Origin: Komagataeibacter oboediens
GTDB taxonomy: Bacteria > Pseudomonadota > Alphaproteobacteria > Acetobacterales > Acetobacteraceae
Length of the DNA: 64,000 nt
Assembly: GCF_003207815.1 (NCBI RefSeq)
Contig: NZ_NKTX01000004.1
Location: 1 to 64,000 of the forward strand
Direction of reading: 5' to 3'
The translations under genes were made by a program, and so were the position numbers. The notes under the pieces were generated by a model. That model ran no database searches, was not told the DNA's origin, and worked only from the letters and a program-made list of their open reading frames with translations. Below are positions 50,246 to 59,233 of this stretch, piece by piece. The stretch's first letter is position 1. Each line of letters begins with the position of its first letter.

Positions 50246-51130
50246 ATGACCGCACCCCGGCAGCCCGGTTCCCGCCCCATTGAGGACCGGCCACTCGCCG
50301 GGTCGCCCCACCCCGACCATCCCTTCCACTGGAAGCTGTATGGCTGCGAACTGGTGGCCACGGTGGTGCTCATGATCTGCGGAATCGTGTCCGTCACGGT
50401 CCTGACCACGCCCTATACCGCCATTGGCCGGGTCCTTGGTCCCCACCCCATCGTGCAGACGGCGCTGTGCGGGCTGTTTTTCGGACTGTCGGGCACGGTT
50501 GCGGCTTTCACCCCGTTCGGGCGCGTCAGCGGGGCGCATGTCAGTCCCTCCGTCTCGCTGGCGTTCAGCCTGGCGGGACGGCTGGGGATCGTGGACCTGT
50601 GCGGGTATGTGGCGGCCCAGATGGCGGGGGCGTGTCTTGCCACCGTGCTGCTGGCGGCACTCGGGCATGTCCTGCCCGGATGGGGGCGGATGGTGCAGGC
50701 ATCCGCCTATGCCGCGACCGTTCCCTTCTCCGGGGTTGCCATCGTCTGGCCGCTGGTGACCGAAGTGGTGCTGACGGCCCTGCTGGTGCTGATGCTGTGC
50801 TATCTGGCGGGGCATCCGGTCCTGAAATGGCTGACGCCATGGGCGGGTGGCCTGTTCTTCCTGTTCTGCAACCCGGTTTCCGCATGGCTGTCGGGCAACA
50901 GTTCCAACCTTGCGCGCAGCTTCGGCCCCGCCGTCGTGGCGGGACAGTGGGAGTCGTTCTGGATCTACGCGCTGGGGCCGTTCACGGGGGCTGCACTGGC
51001 GATATGGCTGATCCGCTCCCGGCTTCTGGGCCGGATCGAAGTGGAAGAGGCACGGCTGGTCAATTTCGGCCATCATGGCCGCATTCCTTCCCTGCTGCAT
51101 CCGGGACGCCACAGGGAAGACAACATCTGA
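50246..51130 (+). CDS. MIP-family (aquaporin-like) channel with altered NPA boxes
   Basis: A 294-residue protein with six membrane segments and the internal two-fold layout of the MIP family. The first box is GAHVSPSVSLAF (SPS at about 100-102 in place of NPA). The second is GNSSNLARSFGPA (NLA at about 221-223) with the selectivity Arg kept. The changed boxes make water or glycerol transport uncertain. The start at 50246 has AAGGAG eight bases upstream; an ATG two codons earlier is too close. It resembles atypical bacterial MIPs, and the substrate is unknown. Confidence 0.85.
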   Translation: MTAPRQPGSRPIEDRPLAGSPHPDHPFHWKLYGCELVATVVLMICGIVSVTVLTTPYTAIGRVLGPHPIVQTALCGLFFGLSGTVAAFTPFGRVSGAHVSPSVSLAFSLAGRLGIVDLCGYVAAQMAGACLATVLLAALGHVLPGWGRMVQASAYAATVPFSGVAIVWPLVTEVVLTALLVLMLCYLAGHPVLKWLTPWAGGLFFLFCNPVSAWLSGNSSNLARSFGPAVVAGQWESFWIYALGPFTGAALAIWLIRSRLLGRIEVEEARLVNFGHHGRIPSLLHPGRHREDNI

Positions 51131-51239
51131 AATCACGCTAACTTACCGTGGTTATCCATCGCCGCACTTGCAATTCGTTAAAATCATTCCCAAGATCACC
51201 TTACTGAATACGAATCGGGCCCGCCGCCCGGTTCGCAGG

Positions 51240-51396
51240 CGTTCTCAGGGCGGGGCGAAATTCCCCACCGGCGGTGTTTGTTCCCTGTAACAGGGGCATA
51301 AGTCCGCGAGCGCCCGGCCGCAGTACATGCGGGCGGGGTCAAGCAGATCCGGTGCAATTCCGGAACCGACGGTTACAGTCCGGATGAAAGAGAACG
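51240..51396 (+). ncRNA. FMN riboswitch (RFN element)
   Basis: The conserved RFN strings are present in order: TTCTCAGGGCGGGGCGAAAT, CCCCACCGGCGGT, CCGCGAGCGC, GCAGATCCGGTG, CGACGGTTACAGTCCGGATG and the closing AAAGAGAAC, which pairs with the 5' GTTCTC. It precedes ribD and should turn off the riboflavin operon when FMN binds. Confidence 0.97.
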
Positions 51397-51407
51397 GAAA
51401 CTATGCT

Positions 51408-51432
51408 CCTGCCTTCCGTGCGTGAAGGCAGG
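51408..51432 (+). promoter_or_regulatory. expression-platform hairpin after the FMN aptamer
   Basis: CCTGCCTTC (51408-51416) pairs with GAAGGCAGG (51424-51432) around seven bases, about 12 bases after the aptamer. Four U follow at 51440-51443, so it could be a weak terminator. It covers the region after an ATG at 51403, which argues that this ATG is not the ribD start. Confidence 0.5.
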
Positions 51433-51528
51433 CCAATGGTTTTACGCGCCCTGGGTCCGTCCGGATGGATGGAGTACTGTGTTTTGGACGCGTTGCCACA
51501 GGGTGTCATACCCCCTTCAGGCCCAGAC

Positions 51529-52533
51529 ATGCCCCCTGCCATCGCGCAGGCCTTTCGCGCGGCGGTGAACGAGGCCGCCCGCCATGTGGGCGCGACCGCC
51601 CCCAATCCGCCGGTGGGCTGTACCCTGCTGGACCGTGATGGCGCCATCCTGGCGGTGGGTGGCCATCACCGCGCCGGAACCCCCCATGCCGAAATACAGG
51701 CCATAAACCAGTGCCGTGAGCGCGGCCTGCTGGATCGCGCCCATACGGCGGTCGTCACACTGGAACCGTGCAACCATACCGGTCGCACCGGCCCGTGTTC
51801 GCAGGCGCTGCTGGCGACACCGGTCCGCGATGTCTGGATCGGCGTGCGCGACCCCAACCCCCATGTCGAAGGGGGCGGGGCGGACCACCTGCGCCAGCAT
51901 GGCTGCGATGTGCACGTCCTGCACCCCACGGGCCCGCAGGGCGAAATACAGGCCATGTGCCGCAGCCTTCTGGCCCCTTTCGCCCACTTCATGCGCACGG
52001 GCCAGCCATGGATCACGGTCAAGCAGGCACTCGACGCCACGGGATCCATGGTGCCACCGGCGGGCCGCACCACCTTTACCTCCGCCGCGTCGCTGGACCT
52101 TGCGCACCGCCTGCGTCGCGCGACGGATGCGGTGATTACTACCGGCAGCACCATCCGCGCCGACAATCCGGGCCTGAACGTGCGCCGGGTGACCGACCAC
52201 CCGAAGCGCGCGCCGCGTGTGCTGGCTGTTTGCACCCGGACGGGGGAAGTCGACGCCGCCTACCTGCAGGCCGCGCAGGACCGTGGCTTTGCGGTGCAGG
52301 TCTGTACCGACATCGCGGCCCTGCCCGACATGCTGGGTCAGGCCGGGGTCACGTGGGCCATGGTGGAAGCCGGGCCGCAGCTTCTGGCGGAAATCACGGC
52401 GCGGAACCTGTGGCACGACTGGCTGGCCATTACTGCAGGCCATGGTGGCACCGATCATTACAGCATACGCGTGCGGGAGGGGGACGTGACGCCACTGCAC
52501 CTGTTTCCCGAACTGGCCGCAGTGAAGGAGTAA
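51529..52533 (+). CDS. ribD: riboflavin biosynthesis deaminase/reductase RibD
   Basis: A 334-residue bifunctional enzyme for the second and third steps of riboflavin synthesis. The N-terminal zinc deaminase has HAE (53-55) and the CNHTGRTGPC pair (C81, C90). The C-terminal reductase has TSAASLDLAHRLRRATDAV and the EAGPQLLAEI end motif. I start at MPPAIAQAFRAAV, the usual RibD beginning, though its ribosome site is weak; an ATG at 51403 lies in the riboswitch platform. It is first gene of ribD-E-BA-H, with ribE starting three bases after its stop. Confidence 0.93.
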   Translation: MPPAIAQAFRAAVNEAARHVGATAPNPPVGCTLLDRDGAILAVGGHHRAGTPHAEIQAINQCRERGLLDRAHTAVVTLEPCNHTGRTGPCSQALLATPVRDVWIGVRDPNPHVEGGGADHLRQHGCDVHVLHPTGPQGEIQAMCRSLLAPFAHFMRTGQPWITVKQALDATGSMVPPAGRTTFTSAASLDLAHRLRRATDAVITTGSTIRADNPGLNVRRVTDHPKRAPRVLAVCTRTGEVDAAYLQAAQDRGFAVQVCTDIAALPDMLGQAGVTWAMVEAGPQLLAEITARNLWHDWLAITAGHGGTDHYSIRVREGDVTPLHLFPELAAVKE

Positions 52534-52535
52534 GC

Positions 52536-53153
52536 ATGTTTTCCGGCATTATCGAACATCAGGGCCGCATTACCGCCGCACGCCGGCTGGACCGGGACCT
52601 GGACATAACCGTGGCCACCGGCATCCCCGACCTGACCATGGGCGAAAGCATTGCCGTCAATGGCGTGTGCCTGACGGTCACGTCGTTCGATGCGGCGGGC
52701 ACGGCCACGTTCTTCATCAGTTCGGAAACGCTGGACCGCACGGCGCTGGGCCGGCTTGCGTCAGGCCACACCGTCAACCTTGAACGCGCGGTCACTCCCA
52801 CCACCCGCCTGTCGGGCCATATCGTGCAGGGGCATGTGGATGGAACAGGACGGCTTGCGGCGGTGCGACAGGAAGGGGAGGCCCGTCACATCACCTTCAC
52901 CGTACCGGCCCGCCTGCGCCGCTATCTGGTGGAAAAGGGGTCGATCACGATCGACGGCATCAGCCTGACGCTGAACGATGTCGGTGCGCCGGGCGAAGGG
53001 GGCTGTGACGCGGATGAATTCCGCATCGCCCTGATGATCATCCCCCACACCTGGGACCATACGACCCTTGGTACCCTGCAGGCAGGGGACCCCGTGAATA
53101 TCGAAGTCGATGTCATCGCAAAATATGTGGAGAGCGTATGTCAGTATCGTTGA
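52536..53153 (+). CDS. ribE: riboflavin synthase alpha subunit
   Basis: A 205-residue enzyme that dismutates two lumazines to riboflavin. It has two lumazine-binding repeats: the first from MFSGIIEHQG with GESIAVNGVCLTV, the second from LSGHIVQGHVDGTG with KGSITIDGISLTLN. It is preceded by AAGGAG within the ribD end. Its 3' end overlaps ribBA by 16 bases. Confidence 0.96.
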   Translation: MFSGIIEHQGRITAARRLDRDLDITVATGIPDLTMGESIAVNGVCLTVTSFDAAGTATFFISSETLDRTALGRLASGHTVNLERAVTPTTRLSGHIVQGHVDGTGRLAAVRQEGEARHITFTVPARLRRYLVEKGSITIDGISLTLNDVGAPGEGGCDADEFRIALMIIPHTWDHTTLGTLQAGDPVNIEVDVIAKYVESVCQYR

Positions 53154-54403
53154 TGCCCCCGGCACTGGCACAGGCCGTTGCCACCATCCGCCGGGGCGGG
53201 ATGATCATCCTTGTGGATGACGAGGACCGCGAGAACGAAGGCGACCTGGTCATGGCCGCCGAACTCATGACGCCGGATGCCATGAATTTCATGGTCACGC
53301 ATGCGCGTGGACTGGTGTGCATGCCCATGTCGCCCGAACGCGTTGCGCAGCTCAACCTGCCCATGATGACACAGGTGAACACCTGCCCGCGCGGCACGGC
53401 CTTTACCGTATCGATCGAAGCGCGTGAGGGTGTCACCACCGGCATTTCGGCTGCCGACCGCGCCGAAACCGTGCTGGTGGCCGCAGCGCCCGACGCGAAG
53501 CCTGCGGACCTGGTTTCCCCCGGGCATATCTTCCCGCTGCGCGCGGTGCCGGGCGGGACGGTGGCGCGCCCCGGCCATACCGAGGCATCGGTGGACCTTG
53601 CCCGCATGGCGGGCCTGATCCCGGCCGCCGTGATCTGCGAGATCATGAACGAGGACGGTACCATGGCTCGCATGGACGACCTGCGCCCCTACGCCACGCG
53701 CCACGGGCTGCAGATCCTGTCGATTGCGGAACTGGCGAAATGGCTGGAGGCCAACCCGCTGAACACCGTGCCCGACGCGCCACCCGCCATCGAACAGGTT
53801 GCCCGCGCCCACCTGCCCAGCCGCTTTGGCGGCCCGGACATGATGATCCATGCCTTCCGCGCGCCCGACGGGACGGAACATGTCGCCATGGTCAAGGGGC
53901 AGCCCGACCGCGCGGGCGCTGTCCCGCTGGTGCGGCTACATTCGGAATGCGTAACGGGCGATGCGCTGGGGTCGCTGCGATGCGACTGCGGCGCGCAGCT
54001 TCAGGGCGCGCTGGAACAGATCGGACAGGCGGAATCCGGCGTTCTGGTCTATGTGCGCGGGCATGAAGGGCGTGGCATCGGCCTTGCCAACAAGATCCGC
54101 GCCTATGCCCTGCAGGATGAGGGGCTGGACACGGTGGATGCCAACCACCGGCTGGGTTTCCAGACCGATGCGCGTGACTGGCAGGCGGCATCCGACATCC
54201 TGCGCGCGCTGGGGGTAAAGCGGCTCGACCTGCTGACCAACAACCCTGACAAGGTGCGTGCGCTGGAACGCCATGGCTTTGACGTACGTGAACGCATCAC
54301 CCTTGCGGTGGAACCCAACCCCTTCAACCGGGCCTATCTGGAAGCCAAGCGCACCCGGATGGGGCATGCCCTGTGCGAACCCGCAACAGCCGACGTGCAC
54401 TGA
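53138..54403 (+). CDS. ribBA: fused DHBP synthase / GTP cyclohydrolase II
   Basis: A 421-residue bifunctional enzyme that starts both branches of riboflavin synthesis. The N-terminal DHBP synthase (about 1-210) has VDDEDRENEGDLVMAAE and the HTEASVDLARMAG block. The C-terminal GTP cyclohydrolase II domain has HSECVTGD and LRCDCG (zinc cysteines) and RGHEGRGIGLANKI. Both sets of catalytic residues look intact, unlike some alphaproteobacterial RibBA proteins with a dead second domain. Confidence 0.95.
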   Translation: MSVSLMPPALAQAVATIRRGGMIILVDDEDRENEGDLVMAAELMTPDAMNFMVTHARGLVCMPMSPERVAQLNLPMMTQVNTCPRGTAFTVSIEAREGVTTGISAADRAETVLVAAAPDAKPADLVSPGHIFPLRAVPGGTVARPGHTEASVDLARMAGLIPAAVICEIMNEDGTMARMDDLRPYATRHGLQILSIAELAKWLEANPLNTVPDAPPAIEQVARAHLPSRFGGPDMMIHAFRAPDGTEHVAMVKGQPDRAGAVPLVRLHSECVTGDALGSLRCDCGAQLQGALEQIGQAESGVLVYVRGHEGRGIGLANKIRAYALQDEGLDTVDANHRLGFQTDARDWQAASDILRALGVKRLDLLTNNPDKVRALERHGFDVRERITLAVEPNPFNRAYLEAKRTRMGHALCEPATADVH

Positions 54404-54469
54404 GAAAAGTTTTTTATCAACAGGTTATTTTCATACACTCTCTACACCTTAAAACGGAAAACGCCGGAT

Positions 54470-54955
54470 ATGAGCACCAACATCCCCTCCACCCCCGCAC
54501 AGCTTGAGTTCGCCCGCGCGCCGCGCATCGCCATCGTGGTCAGCCGTTTCAATGAAAACGTGACCCACGGGCTGCGTGATGGCGCGCTGGCATGGCTGGA
54601 GGAACACGCCATCTCCATGCGACCGGACGATGTCATGTATGCGCCCGGGGCATATGAGCTGCCGCTGCTGGCACAGACACTGGCACGCACCGGGCGGTAT
54701 GACGGGGTGGTATGCCTTGGCTGCGTGATCAAGGGCGATACCGCGCATTTCGAATTCATAAGCCTGGGCACCGCCGTGGGCCTGCAGCAGGCGACGCTGA
54801 ACACCGAAGTGCCGATCGCCTTTGGCGTGCTGACCACCTATACCGACGAACAGGCCGTGGTCCGTTCGCGCGACGACGTGCACAACAAGGGCCGCGAAGC
54901 GGTCGCCGCCTGTGTTGAAAGTATCGCATTGCTTCAGAAAATCAGAGGCTGTTAA
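54470..54955 (+). CDS. ribH: 6,7-dimethyl-8-ribityllumazine synthase
   Basis: A 161-residue lumazine synthase that condenses the ribityl-uracil and DHBP. Motifs: IAIVVSRFNENVT, the substrate-binding APGAYELP, CLGCVIKGDTAHFEF, and FGVLTTYTDEQA. It starts 66 bases after ribBA and ends the riboflavin operon. Confidence 0.95.
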   Translation: MSTNIPSTPAQLEFARAPRIAIVVSRFNENVTHGLRDGALAWLEEHAISMRPDDVMYAPGAYELPLLAQTLARTGRYDGVVCLGCVIKGDTAHFEFISLGTAVGLQQATLNTEVPIAFGVLTTYTDEQAVVRSRDDVHNKGREAVAACVESIALLQKIRGC

Positions 54956-55034
54956 GATAGACACAGGACCGGTTAAATGGCTGAAAACAGCCTTTTAATG
55001 GTCCTGTTTCAGGGACTGCGGACAGGGATGGCGA

Positions 55035-56045
55035 ATGCGGCAGCTTACCTTCATCGCCGGGGCATTCGGTATCGGCCTGACGATATGGATGCTGGGGCGT
55101 TTTGGTCTGCATGACATCCTGCGGCTGATTGCGGCCGGCGGGTGGAGCATCCCTGCCATCATCATTTTCCATGCAAGCCAGGTCTGTGTCTCGGCGCAGG
55201 CATGGCGAACGCTGGCCCAGACCGGGCGCGCGCCGCTGGCCTTCATGGATTTTTTCGCCCTGCGCTGCGCGCGCGAAGGGATTAACAACCTGCTGCCGGT
55301 GGCCCAGGTGGGCGGTGAGGTCATTACCACCCGCCTCATGGCCCGGCGCGAGAACATGGGCATAAAGCGCGCCGCTGCCGCGACGATCTGCGACCTGACG
55401 ATCGAACTGCTCAGCCAGGTCACCTTCACGCTGATCGGGCTTGGGGTGCTATTCTGTCTGGTCAACCGGTCGCATGTGACGGATGAATTGATGGAAAGCG
55501 CCGGGGCCGCCGTCCTGCTGGGCGCCGTGTTCTTTGGCAGCCAGTATCTGGGCGCCATTTCCCTTGTGGAAAAACTGCTGGTGCGCATCGCGGCCCATCT
55601 GGGATGGGACGGGGTGGATGACATCCGCGGCCTGCATGCCGAAATCATCGCCCTTTACCGCACGCATGAAAATTCGCTGCGCGCGGGCGCGTTGCAACTA
55701 CTGGGCTGGTCGCTCGGCACGTTCGAGGTTTTCCTTGTACTCAAGGCCATGGGGCATCCGCTTTCGCTTGCTGACAGTTTTGTGATCGAAAGCGTGGGAC
55801 AGGCGGCAAAGTCGGCAGGCTTCGCCGTACCCGGCGCGCTGGGCGTGTCGGAGGGGGGATATATCATCATCGGGGGGCTGTTCGGCCTGTCGCCGCAGGT
55901 AGGGATCGCGCTGTCGCTCATCAAGCGCCTGCGGGAGATTGCATGGGGCCTGCCGTCGCTCGTGGCATGGCAGGTCATGGAAATACGCTGGATCCGTCCC
56001 GCCCCGTCCACTGCAGGGGAAGCGCACCTGCCCGGTCAGTCATGA
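55035..56045 (+). CDS. hpnL: HpnL-like membrane protein, copy 2
   Basis: A 336-residue integral membrane protein with about seven to eight segments. The central NNLLPVAQVGGEVITTRLMA and the late KSAGFAVPGALGVSEGGYI are the HpnL/YbhN family marks. Located 141 bases upstream of hpnN on the same strand, it is the better candidate for the hopanoid HpnL. It is distantly related to the gene at 40377, sharing the GxxGVQEA/GVSEGG core near the C-terminus. Likely role: lipid flipping or hopanoid movement, by inference. Confidence 0.85.
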   Translation: MRQLTFIAGAFGIGLTIWMLGRFGLHDILRLIAAGGWSIPAIIIFHASQVCVSAQAWRTLAQTGRAPLAFMDFFALRCAREGINNLLPVAQVGGEVITTRLMARRENMGIKRAAAATICDLTIELLSQVTFTLIGLGVLFCLVNRSHVTDELMESAGAAVLLGAVFFGSQYLGAISLVEKLLVRIAAHLGWDGVDDIRGLHAEIIALYRTHENSLRAGALQLLGWSLGTFEVFLVLKAMGHPLSLADSFVIESVGQAAKSAGFAVPGALGVSEGGYIIIGGLFGLSPQVGIALSLIKRLREIAWGLPSLVAWQVMEIRWIRPAPSTAGEAHLPGQS

Positions 56046-56186
56046 TGCCCGCGCCATGCGCGGTCACGTCGTGTGACAAAGAACCACCTTGCATCGGGAC
56101 CGCATCATGGGCCAAACCGGGCCTCTTCACCGACTGCCGCGCCTCATGCGGCACGACGTAGGTTTCTGAAGGGCTGAATACTCGTC

Positions 56187-58781
56187 ATGCTATCGGTACC
56201 GCTTGGGCGCCTTGTCGCTTTCTGTTCCCGTCGTGCCATTGCGGTGGTGCTGGTCTTTGCGTTTCTGATCGTAGGGGCAACCTATGCCAGTTACGCGCTG
56301 CTGGGCGTGACCACGGATACGGGGACGATGTTCTCGGCCTCGCTGGACTGGAAAAAGCGGTCGGACGAGATGGGGCGGCTGTTTCCCCAGAAACAGGACC
56401 AGCTTGTCGCCGTGATTGACGCGGCCCTGCCGGAAGAGGCGCAGCAGACCGCGCTGGCGCTGGCGGCGAAGCTGCGTGACGACCATGCCCATTTCAATTA
56501 CGTCACCACACCCCAGACCGACCCCTATCTGGTGCGCAACGGCCTCATGTTCCTTGACGCCAAGGCGCTGGAGCGGGTGCTGAACACCACCATCACCGCG
56601 CAGCCATTCCTGAGTGAACTGGCCGCCGACCCGTCGGGACGCGGGCTGTTCAACGCGCTGAACCTGATCGCACTGGGCATAAGCCAGGGACAGGCCGACC
56701 TGGGCCCCTTCCATGCCGCACTGGACGGGTTCGCCACGACGCTGCAGCACTCGGTCTCGGGCACGCCCGAACCCCTGTCGTGGGAACGCCTGCTGGCGGG
56801 CGATCTGGCGGACCTTGGCGGCAAGTACCAGTTTGTCGTGACACAGCCCAAGCTGGATTATGATTCCTTCCAGCCCGGCGGGGCCGCGTCGGACGCCATC
56901 CGCAACGCCGCCAACAGCCTGCCGTTTGTCCAGAGCGGGCGGGCGCATGTCCACATCACCGGTGATACCCAGATCGCGGACGAGGAATTCGCAACCGTGG
57001 CCGAAGGCATGGTGGCGGGCCTGCTGGGGTCGCTGGTGCTGGTTTCGCTGTGGCTGATCCTGGCGGTGCATACGTGGCGCATCATCATCCCCATCATCAT
57101 CACGCTGGTCTCCGGCCTGCTGCTGACCACCGGTTTTGCGGCAATCGTGGTGGGCAAGCTGAACCTGATCTCGGTCGCGTTCGCCATCCTGTTCGTGGGC
57201 ATCGCGGTGGACTTCGCCATCCAGTTCTCGGTCCGGTTCCGCGCGCAGGCCCTGCCGGACGGTTCCTCACCGGGGCTGCTGGACGCGCTTGAGCAGACCG
57301 GTAATGAAACCGGCCACCAGATCCTTGTCGCCGCCATGGCGACCTCGGCGGGATTCCTTGCCTTTACCCCCACCGCCTTCGTCGGTGTGGCGCAGCTTGG
57401 GCTGATTGCCGGGTTCGGCATGCTGTTCGCCTTCATCTGCACGCTGACGCTGCTGCCCGCCCTGCTGCGGCTGTTCCGGCCCACATCCGGGCATGGCAAG
57501 ATCGGGTTTGCCTTCGCCCGCCCGGTCGACGTGGCGATCCGCCATCATCGCAAGCCGATCCTTGGGGTTTTCGTGGTGATCGCGCTGGTGGGCGTGGCCC
57601 TTGTGCCCCGCCTGACCTTCGACGCGGACCCGCTGCATACCAAGAACCCCAAGTCGGAGGGAATGGTCACGCTGGGCATGCTGATGTCGGAGCCGCAGTA
57701 CTCACCCTATACGGTGGATGTACTGATGCCGGACCTGGATCAGGCCGCCGCCATGTCCGATAAACTTTCAAGCCTGCCAATGGTGCATGACGCGCTGTGG
57801 CTGGGATCGCTGGTGCCTGCGGACCAGAAGGACAAGCTACCCCTGATTCAGGACGCCGCGAACATCATGCTCCCGACGCTGCTGGTTCCCAACCCCGCAC
57901 CCGCGCCGGATGCGGATGCCCTGCGCACGGCAGCGGCAAAGACGGCGGCGGCACTTGGTGGTGTAATGGACAAGCTTCCCGCCGATGACCCGCTGCGCCG
58001 CATCCAGTCGGCGCTGGCCCACCTGTCGCAGGCGGATGACCAGCGCGTGCTGGCCACGAACGAGGCACTGGTACGCTTCCTGCCCATGCAGCTGAACATG
58101 CTGCGTGACATGCTACAGGTAAAACCGGTTGCGATTTCCGACGTGCCCGCGCAGCTGGCGCATGACTACCTGCTGCCTGATGGGCGTGCGCTGGTCGAGG
58201 TCCATCCGACGAAGGACATGAAGGGCAACCGGGCGCTGCACACCTATGTGGAGGAAATCCAGAAGGTCGCTCCCATGGCGGCGGGATCCGCCATCGACAT
58301 CGTGCAGAGTGCGGCGACCATGGTGCATGCCTTTGTCACGGCAGCGGCCGCCGCCATCGTGATGATCGCCATCATCCTGGCGGTGGCCCTGCGCAAGCTG
58401 CTGGATACGGCGCTGGTGCTGGCGCCGCTGCTGCTGTCGGCGCTGATGACGGTCATCCTGATCATTGTAGTGCCGGAGCAGCTGAACTTCGCCAATATCA
58501 TCGCACTTCCCCTGCTGCTGGGGGTGGGCGTGTCGTTCAACATCTATTTCGTCATGAACTGGCGGGCGGGGATCAAGCTGCCCCTGTCCAGCCCGACGGC
58601 GCGCGCGGTGCTGTTTTCCGCGCTGACGACGGGCACGGCCTTCGGGTCACTTGCGGCGTCCCACCATCCGGGCACCGCCAGCATGGGCCGGCTGCTGCTG
58701 CTGTCGCTGGCCTGCACGCTGGTGGCGACGCTGGTTTTCGTGCCGGCCCTGCTCCCCAAGCGTCCGATCGACGAGGAATGA
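56187..58781 (+). CDS. hpnN: hopanoid transporter HpnN (RND family)
   Basis: An 864-residue RND-superfamily (MmpL-like) exporter with about 12 membrane segments: one N-terminal, five from about 275 to 430, then a second half from 450. It has two large periplasmic loops (about 40-275 and 480-715). The FVGIAVDFAIQFSVRFRAQ segment carries the family's membrane Asp. HpnN moves hopanoids to the outer membrane and supports cell-envelope integrity. It follows the hpnL-like gene and is closed by a strong terminator. Confidence 0.93.
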   Translation: MLSVPLGRLVAFCSRRAIAVVLVFAFLIVGATYASYALLGVTTDTGTMFSASLDWKKRSDEMGRLFPQKQDQLVAVIDAALPEEAQQTALALAAKLRDDHAHFNYVTTPQTDPYLVRNGLMFLDAKALERVLNTTITAQPFLSELAADPSGRGLFNALNLIALGISQGQADLGPFHAALDGFATTLQHSVSGTPEPLSWERLLAGDLADLGGKYQFVVTQPKLDYDSFQPGGAASDAIRNAANSLPFVQSGRAHVHITGDTQIADEEFATVAEGMVAGLLGSLVLVSLWLILAVHTWRIIIPIIITLVSGLLLTTGFAAIVVGKLNLISVAFAILFVGIAVDFAIQFSVRFRAQALPDGSSPGLLDALEQTGNETGHQILVAAMATSAGFLAFTPTAFVGVAQLGLIAGFGMLFAFICTLTLLPALLRLFRPTSGHGKIGFAFARPVDVAIRHHRKPILGVFVVIALVGVALVPRLTFDADPLHTKNPKSEGMVTLGMLMSEPQYSPYTVDVLMPDLDQAAAMSDKLSSLPMVHDALWLGSLVPADQKDKLPLIQDAANIMLPTLLVPNPAPAPDADALRTAAAKTAAALGGVMDKLPADDPLRRIQSALAHLSQADDQRVLATNEALVRFLPMQLNMLRDMLQVKPVAISDVPAQLAHDYLLPDGRALVEVHPTKDMKGNRALHTYVEEIQKVAPMAAGSAIDIVQSAATMVHAFVTAAAAAIVMIAIILAVALRKLLDTALVLAPLLLSALMTVILIIVVPEQLNFANIIALPLLLGVGVSFNIYFVMNWRAGIKLPLSSPTARAVLFSALTTGTAFGSLAASHHPGTASMGRLLLLSLACTLVATLVFVPALLPKRPIDEE

Positions 58782-58802
58782 TCCCGCCGCTGCGGGATAC
58801 AC

Positions 58803-58835
58803 AAAAGGCCGCATCCGAAAGGATGCGGCCTTTTT
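58803..58835 (+). terminator. intrinsic terminator of hpnN
   Basis: AAAAGGCCGCATCC-GAAA-GGATGCGGCCTTTT: a 10-bp GC-rich core extended by A-T pairs, a GAAA tetraloop and a T run, about 20 bases past the hpnN stop. The A run on the left could let it serve the opposite strand too. Confidence 0.95.
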
Positions 58836-58839
58836 CATG

Positions 58840-58930
58840 AAAAAGTCTCTGGCAAAGCTTTTTTCAGAAAGCCTCGAAAGAACGCAGCCTTTAAAAAAGG
58901 CTGCACCCAAAAACTTCTGTTTTCCTATCA
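58840..58930 (+). repeat. dispersed double-hairpin repeat, copy F
   Basis: GGCAAAGCTTTTTTCAGAAAGCC (first hairpin, about 58851-58873), GCAGCCTTTAAAAAAGGCTGC (second, about 58884-58904), then the tail ACCCAAAAACTTCTGTTTTC. It lies between the hpnN terminator and the convergent DUF3297 gene. Confidence 0.82.
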
Positions 58931-58938
58931 GACAGGGT

Positions 58939-59175
58939 TCAGGACTTGAACCAGACCTCGACCGGGCCCTTGACCTTCATGGCCATCGGGTTGCCGAAAC
59001 GATCGGTGCCACGGCCTACGGCCAGACGCACCCAGCCTTCGCTTATGCAGTATTCCTCGACGTTGTTTTTCTCGATGCCCTTGAAACGCACGCCAATGCC
59101 GCGATCAAGCAGGGCCTCGTTGTAAAAGGGGCTGGCGGGATTGACGGACAGACGGTCCGGCGGGGTATCGGTCAT
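58939..59175 (-). CDS. DUF3297 small protein
   Basis: A 78-residue protein, RLSVNPASPFYNEALLDRGIGV at the start and NVEEYCISEGWVRLAVGR midway, matching the length and pattern of proteobacterial DUF3297. Cytosolic, function unknown. The start at 59175 (MTDTPPDRL) is preferred over a longer frame to 59247. Confidence 0.82.
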   Translation of the reverse strand: MTDTPPDRLSVNPASPFYNEALLDRGIGVRFKGIEKNNVEEYCISEGWVRLAVGRGTDRFGNPMAMKVKGPVEVWFKS

Positions 59176-59233
59176 ATCTGGTCTTTTTCCGTATGGTGAA
59201 GGTGAAACGCTGTCTGACATAGCGGCAATGCCG

